From an uncultured Bacillota bacterium (GTDB taxonomy: Bacteria; Bacillota_I; Bacilli_A; RFN20; CAG-631), in the NCBI GenBank assembly GCA_905197115.1, contig CAJJXN010000002.1:1-58946 (forward strand): a stretch of DNA of 58,946 nucleotides, in the 5' to 3' direction. The notes below the pieces were generated by a model, which did no database searches, was not told where the DNA came from, and worked only from the letters and a program-made list of their open reading frames with translations. Shown here one piece after another: positions 54,493 to 58,946 of this stretch (position 1 is its first letter; every line of letters begins with the position of its first letter). The position numbers were made by a program, and so were the translations under genes.

Positions 54493-55005
54493 ATGTTAAA
54501 TGAAAAAATTGCTACTTTAATCAACGATCAAGTAAATAAAGAATTGTACTCAGCCTATTTATATTTAGATTTTGCTAATTATTTTGAAGAAGAAGGATTA
54601 GATGGTTTTGCTCATTGGTATGAAATTCAAGCACAAGAAGAAAGAGATCACGCGATGATGATGCGTAAATATTTATTAGATAATGGATATCGTGTTACAT
54701 TTAAAGCAATCGCAAAACCTGATAAAACTTATCATAATCATTTAGATCCTTTACATGCTGGATTAGAACATGAAAGATATGTAACTGCTCTAATCTCTGC
54801 AATTTATGGTGCAGCATTTGAAGCAAGAGATTTCAAAACAATGCAATTCTTAGATTGGTTTGTAAAAGAACAAGTAGAAGAAGAAAAAAATGCAGAAGAT
54901 TTAATTAAGAAGATGCAATTATTTGGTGGCGATTCAAAAGGTTTATATATGTTAAACCAAGAATTAGCTGCAAGAGTTTATACACCTTCAACAACTGCTA
55001 AATAA
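54493..55005 (+). CDS. ftnA: Ferritin (FtnA type)
   Basis: 170 residues, four-helix bundle. The ferroxidase ligands are in the expected places: E17, E50, H53, E94, Q127 and E130. It stores iron in a 24-mer and protects against Fenton chemistry. Ribosome binding site GGGAGGA. A small His-rich loop (KTYHNHLDPLHAG) precedes helix C. Follows mutY by 56 bases; own terminator. A link to oxidative damage repair by the neighbouring mutY is suggestive only. Confidence 0.96.
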   Translation: MLNEKIATLINDQVNKELYSAYLYLDFANYFEEEGLDGFAHWYEIQAQEERDHAMMMRKYLLDNGYRVTFKAIAKPDKTYHNHLDPLHAGLEHERYVTALISAIYGAAFEARDFKTMQFLDWFVKEQVEEEKNAEDLIKKMQLFGGDSKGLYMLNQELAARVYTPSTTAK

Positions 55006-55009
55006 TTTA

Positions 55010-55037
55010 AAACCATCGGTTAAATCCGATGGTTTTT
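55010..55037. terminator. Terminator of the ferritin gene
   Basis: AAACCATCGG-TTAAAT-CCGATGGTTTTTT, a strong hairpin with T-run on the plus strand, also A/T-flanked on the minus side. Confidence 0.88.
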
Positions 55038-55092
55038 TCATAAATAGAATTATGATAACTAAAGCCTATATCTGGTCTCTATTTTATCTTTT

Positions 55093-55434
55093 TTATTCAC
55101 TGATTGCCTTTTTAAAAATTAATTGAATGTCTTCATCAGATAAAAAGGGATAAAAGACATCTAAATCAATTTCTAACTCATCATTTAATGCTTTTTCTAC
55201 AACATCATGCAATGTCTCTTCAGAAACAAAAGGAAGTAATGTTCTTACACTTTCTTTTTCAGTAATTAGTAAATATAATATTTCATCGACTTTTTCATCA
55301 CTCAAGAAAGGTAGAATATTATTTAGCGAAATACCTTTATATTCTTTTGTTTCAGAATTAAGCACACGATCTACTAACTCATTTAATTGTTCATCCTCTA
55401 ACATAGGTAACATCTTTTTTAAATTGATTTCCAT
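55093..55434 (-). CDS. Small protein of four internal repeats
   Basis: 113 residues made of about four copies of a 27-30 residue unit with the core PFLSDExxxxI: LPMLEDEQLNELV, LPFLSDEKVDEIL, LPFVSEETLHDVV, YPFLSDEDIQLIF. Each is followed by a helix. It looks like a short alpha-helical solenoid, probably for protein binding. No family recognised. It is 12 bases downstream of an XRE regulator with which it forms an operon; the two may act together. Confidence 0.7.
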   Translation of the reverse strand: MEINLKKMLPMLEDEQLNELVDRVLNSETKEYKGISLNNILPFLSDEKVDEILYLLITEKESVRTLLPFVSEETLHDVVEKALNDELEIDLDVFYPFLSDEDIQLIFKKAISE

Positions 55435-55446
55435 TTGAAATTCCTC

Positions 55447-55899
55447 CTATTTTTTTAATCGGTTATTTTGAATAAAACGTTGTTCACTTGGTGTTAATTT
55501 ACATTTTAATTCATCATCGATTTCATTATGATTTTTGATAAGTGACGCTAACACTTGAATTCGTTCTTCGTTTGATAATTGATAAAAAATATCACTTATC
55601 TTCACATCTAATTCTTCTTTACAAATCTTTTGAATAATAAAGTGTCGATCATGTCCTTTGAATATATTTTCTTTATCCATTTCAACTTTATCGTTTATAC
55701 AAAGAATTTCTTCCAAAGATACTTCAAAAAATTTTGTTAATTCTACCAAATTATCAATAGTAGGCATAGTTTCTCCATTTTCCCATCTTGATATAGCTTG
55801 TCTTGTAACATGAAGTTTAGATGCTAATTCTTCTTGATTGAAATTTTTATTGTTTCTTAAATTTTGTAGTTTCTTTCCAATGCGTATACAATCTAACAT
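55447..55899 (-). CDS. XRE-family regulator
   Basis: 150 residues. N-terminal helix-turn-helix NFNQEELASKLHVTRQAISRWENGETMPTIDNLVELTKFFEVSLEEILC (about 18-66). The C-terminal 80 residues are helical and carry no membrane segment (VKISDIFYQLSNEERIQVLASLIKNHNE). Typical of SinR/ImmR-like regulators. Encoded upstream of the repeat protein on the same transcript. Confidence 0.87.
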   Translation of the reverse strand: MLDCIRIGKKLQNLRNNKNFNQEELASKLHVTRQAISRWENGETMPTIDNLVELTKFFEVSLEEILCINDKVEMDKENIFKGHDRHFIIQKICKEELDVKISDIFYQLSNEERIQVLASLIKNHNEIDDELKCKLTPSEQRFIQNNRLKK

Positions 55900-56042
55900 T
55901 TCATCCTCTCTCCCTTTTCTTAAGTTGTTTATGAATTACTTTGTATTAATCACTCCTTAATTAAATTAGCTAATTTCTTTTTACATTTTTATTATGCTCA
56001 ATGTTATTTATGAATACAAGCAATTTATAGTTGCTTATAAAA

Positions 56043-56072
56043 AAAGAATACAGGAATGGCCCTATATTCTTT
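56043..56072 (-). terminator. Terminator of the 56076-56750 gene
   Basis: Minus strand AAAGAATATAGG...CCTGTATTCTTT followed by T residues. Confidence 0.8.
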
Positions 56073-56075
56073 TGA

Positions 56076-56750
56076 TTATTTTTTAATTAACCCCTTTTCT
56101 TGATAAATCTTTTCATTAATTTTATAAATATCTTTACGAATTTCTAAAGAAAAAATTCTTTTTCCAATAAAGTATGGATAATATCTTGATTGATTTATTA
56201 AACTAACTAAATACGAGTGATGAATCACTTTTTCTTTAATTATATTCACTTTTTTTATAAGCTTATCATGTGAAAAGAAAAACATATTACATTCTTTTAT
56301 TTTTTTTAAACTTTCTGTTTTTAATTTTTTAGTAAAAAGGTATTTTAGTGGCTTTTTATTGCTAATTTCGAAATATCGAAAATTTCTACTTATTAAAGCG
56401 AGAATGTAACTTTTCTTAAAAAGATAATTTGTTAGATTAATTTGATATTCTTGATCATTTACTTTTATCAAAAATAAATTTTTTTGCTCTATGACTTTTA
56501 TATCTAATTTTTCTTCATCTAAATCACTTTTTTTAATTATATTTTCTTTCATATCATTTAAAGGATATAAATTTGTGTATTGATAGAAAATGATTAATAA
56601 AAACAAAATGGTTATTAAATAAAACATAAGTGCAATTACAAACAATAAATAATATTTCTCTTCTGTAAAAATTGCTTGAAGTAATCCAATAATTGTCAAA
56701 ACCATTAATATGGCGTTTACAATTAATAAAACTAAAAATCTTTTTTTCAT
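56076..56750 (-). CDS. Two-helix membrane protein of unknown function
   Basis: 224 residues: two helices (about 4-25 and 33-58), then a cytoplasmic Lys/Ile/Tyr-rich domain of about 160 residues with no recognised motif. Overall plan matches the 31034-31750 protein. Monocistronic with its own terminator. Confidence 0.6.
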   Translation of the reverse strand: MKKRFLVLLIVNAILMVLTIIGLLQAIFTEEKYYLLFVIALMFYLITILFLLIIFYQYTNLYPLNDMKENIIKKSDLDEEKLDIKVIEQKNLFLIKVNDQEYQINLTNYLFKKSYILALISRNFRYFEISNKKPLKYLFTKKLKTESLKKIKECNMFFFSHDKLIKKVNIIKEKVIHHSYLVSLINQSRYYPYFIGKRIFSLEIRKDIYKINEKIYQEKGLIKK

Positions 56751-56825
56751 TTATAATCACCGTTTCTTCAAAAGTATAAAATTACTTATTTTAACAAAAA
56801 GTACGATTCATTATTAAAAATCATT

Positions 56826-58946
56826 TTACTTTTCTTTATCCTTATCTAATTCAAAAAATTTTTTCATACAATTTATCATATCAGCACCATATGATTGATA
56901 AGTTTTTTCTCCAAGACCATACAATTTAATAAATTCTTCTTTTGTTTCCGGTTTGTATGTTGCCAAACTAACTAAACCCTTATTAGATATAACAGCATAA
57001 GCCGGAACGCCTAACTTTGCAGCAATACTATTTCTTTTTTTTCTAAGAAATTTTAATAACTTCATATTTGTTAAAATATTTTCTTCATCGTCAACAATGA
57101 TTTCAAATCCATCTTTTTCAATCGTTCTAAGTTTTGTTTGAGTTCTATGAACTTGAGCGTATTTTCTTTCTTTTATTTCATCCTCAACTACGTTTTCCAC
57201 TTTTACATCCGTAATTTTACTATTTTTAGGCAATGGCACAGAATCACTTATCTCGTATCGAGCATAAGTCGGTTTATTAATGGAAACATCTTCTTCAAAA
57301 CCATTTTTAAGCCATTTATGATAATATTCACGGCTCATTGTTCGATCACATCCAGTACCATCTACTCTATAATTAGAGCAACCTAAAAAGAAGTCGTCAT
57401 TTTTGCTTTTGACAATTAAATAACCATCTTTACATTCATCACATTTTTGAATGGATAGTTCTTTTCCACCGATTTCATTTGTAATATAATTACAGATTTC
57501 TGGTTCATTTGTGCAAATCCACAATTTCATCCCATAATTTTTGTTCCATTTTAGTTGTAAAGGAAAACCACAAATTGGACACTTCTTAATCTTTCCAACA
57601 TTTGTTTGACTATTTTTGTTAATGTTTCCTATTAAAGTAATATCAGGATAGTCATCAATTAATTCTAAAATAAATTCAGATGGATAATTTTCAGGCGTAG
57701 CAATATAAACCCTATTTTTAGTTCGTGTTAATGCTACATAAAATAAACGTCTTTCTTCCGCATAATCCATAGAAGTATCAAATTTAGTTACATATCTTAA
57801 CACAGGATCATCTTCAATTTTTGATGGAAATCCATAGAGTTCATTTCGAGCATTAATGAGTATTACATTATCATAACCTAAACCTTTAGAACTATGTGCA
57901 GTTAAAAATTCTAATTTAGCATAAGGATATTTTTTACTAAATATTTTCCCATTTTTTTCATCATATACAAAATCATTCGAAAAACACATGTTTCTAGCGT
58001 CAAAACCAAATCGACCAATTAATAGAATGGAAGAAAGCAAACTTTTCCCTTCTTTTTTATTCGTCTCTAAAATTTCACCTATTTGTTTTTCGATGATTTT
58101 TCCTAAATTATAATATTTTCCACCTTTACCATTTGTTAATTTCCGATCAACTTTTTCATCATAGGTATAGATAATAATTGGTTTAGAAATTCTTTTCGGA
58201 GACACTAAAGTCTTTTTTATTTGAACATCATTTTTTTGAACAAAATTACCGGCAATATCAATAACTTCTTGTGCATTTCGATAAGTTTTAGTAATCTTTA
58301 ATTCATCTGCATATCCGAACTTTTCAGAAAAATGAGTAAACAAAGAAACATCTGAACCACTAAAAGCATAAATAGATTGCCAATCATCACCTACGGCAAT
58401 AATTTTTGCATCACATAAATTAGATAATTCTCTGGTCAAATCGAATCTTTGGCGTGAAATATCTTGATATTCGTCTACAATGATATATTTAAAACCTAAT
58501 TTTTCTTTCGAAATACTTTTTTCTCTTAAGATTCGTGCCGAATCATTTATCATATCTTGAAAATCAATTGCATTTTCTAAAGATAATTGTTTTTGATATT
58601 CTAAATAACATTCTTTAGCTATATCTAAAAATAATTTTGACCGAACGTTAGCATATCTTTGCATTCTATAAAAATCATCAAAATCATATCCATCTGTTTT
58701 AAAGTTAGAAATAAATACACACATTAATTTTATAAATTTAAGAATATATTTATTTTCTTCTGTATGAATTAATTTTGAAAATACTTCAACTTTAGAAATT
58801 TCATTTAATTTAAAATTATTTAGAATTAGTTTCTCTTTCAAATGTGAAATTAAATCATTACCATCACTATAAGCAGAATAAGTAAATATTAAATTCGTAT
58901 TATGTTTTTTATGAATTTTTATTTTATCTATTATCTCTTCTTTATA
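56826..58946 (-). CDS. UvrD/HelD-type helicase with zinc ribbons and an HRDC domain (5' end outside window)
   Basis: 706 residues are visible and the frame stays open to the window edge, so the N-terminus with Walker A is missing. SF1 motifs seen: IIVDEYQDISRQRF (II), VGDDWQSIYAFSGSD (III), TYRNAQEV (IV), TAHSSKGLGYDNVILIN (V), YVALTRTKNRVYIA (VI). After that come two Cys-rich zinc ribbons (CPICGFPL...CTNEPEIC, CDECKDG...GCSNYRVDGTGC) of topoisomerase I type. An HRDC domain closes the protein (LLKFLRKKRNSIAAKLGVPAYAVISN). HelD-like with a DNA-binding tail; acts in DNA repair or transcription recycling. Confidence 0.9.
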   Translation of the reverse strand, partial: YKEEIIDKIKIHKKHNTNLIFTYSAYSDGNDLISHLKEKLILNNFKLNEISKVEVFSKLIHTEENKYILKFIKLMCVFISNFKTDGYDFDDFYRMQRYANVRSKLFLDIAKECYLEYQKQLSLENAIDFQDMINDSARILREKSISKEKLGFKYIIVDEYQDISRQRFDLTRELSNLCDAKIIAVGDDWQSIYAFSGSDVSLFTHFSEKFGYADELKITKTYRNAQEVIDIAGNFVQKNDVQIKKTLVSPKRISKPIIIYTYDEKVDRKLTNGKGGKYYNLGKIIEKQIGEILETNKKEGKSLLSSILLIGRFGFDARNMCFSNDFVYDEKNGKIFSKKYPYAKLEFLTAHSSKGLGYDNVILINARNELYGFPSKIEDDPVLRYVTKFDTSMDYAEERRLFYVALTRTKNRVYIATPENYPSEFILELIDDYPDITLIGNINKNSQTNVGKIKKCPICGFPLQLKWNKNYGMKLWICTNEPEICNYITNEIGGKELSIQKCDECKDGYLIVKSKNDDFFLGCSNYRVDGTGCDRTMSREYYHKWLKNGFEEDVSINKPTYARYEISDSVPLPKNSKITDVKVENVVEDEIKERKYAQVHRTQTKLRTIEKDGFEIIVDDEENILTNMKLLKFLRKKRNSIAAKLGVPAYAVISNKGLVSLATYKPETKEEFIKLYGLGEKTYQSYGADMINCMKKFFELDKDKEK

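Noticed and set aside
1..58946. CRISPR arrays, insertion sequences, integrases or replication origins
   Set aside because: I looked for regular direct repeats with spacers, transposase motifs and DnaA-box clusters and saw none that could be supported.

Overview
This is a low-GC Gram-positive type chromosome segment (A/T-rich, short spacers, strong purine-rich ribosome binding sites, intrinsic terminators, a T-box leader, many lipobox lipoproteins with Ser-rich linkers). UGG encodes Trp, and UGA occurs as a stop (for example at the ends of the nucleotidyltransferase and the YozG-type regulator), so the standard bacterial code is used. The content fits an uncultivated or gut-type Bacilli/Erysipelotrichia/Acholeplasma-like lineage; I cannot name a species from the sequence.

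Layout. (1) 1-6.5 kb, minus strand: the conserved rimP-nusA-rnpM(ylxR)-ylxQ-infB operon, then tyrS behind a tyrosine T-box, a LacI-family regulator, a small membrane-anchored acidic protein and a cold shock protein. (2) 6.6-8.6 kb, plus: three membrane proteins. (3) 8.5-26 kb: a lipoprotein-rich block, with seven lipobox proteins interspersed with a two-gene polyamine-type operon (agmatinase-like SpeB plus a fused two-domain SpeD-like protein), methylglyoxal synthase, a PHP phosphatase and a VanZ-like protein. (4) 26.4-28.5 kb, plus: a queuosine-precursor salvage operon (radical SAM, YhhQ-type transporter, P-loop kinase-like protein) behind a preQ1-like riboswitch with a terminator that overlaps the first ribosome binding site. 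(5) 28.5-37 kb: a MacB/FtsX-type ABC transporter and a run of small membrane proteins, XRE regulators and DUF proteins. (6) 37-53.2 kb, minus: an accessory, defence-like region ending at tRNA-Ser(GGA). It holds an Lsa-type ABC-F protein with leader-peptide attenuation, a DUF3883 protein, an M48 peptidase, a radical SAM gene remnant, a four-gene restriction-modification cassette (regulator, two methylase-like subunits, GIY-YIG/helicase), and a DUF2971 / membrane / nucleotidyltransferase / HEPN cassette headed by a frameshifted KilA-N gene. (7) 53.4-58.9 kb: mutY, ferritin, a repeat protein with an XRE regulator, a membrane protein and a UvrD-type helicase that runs off the window.

The most promising candidate for an undescribed system is the 49.5-53.0 kb operon: an OAS/CD-NTase-like nucleotidyltransferase overlapping an Abi-like HEPN protein, behind a multi-pass membrane protein and a DUF2971 protein. 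The second is the SpeB/SpeD-like pair, in which only the C-terminal SpeD domain keeps the catalytic Ser and Cys.
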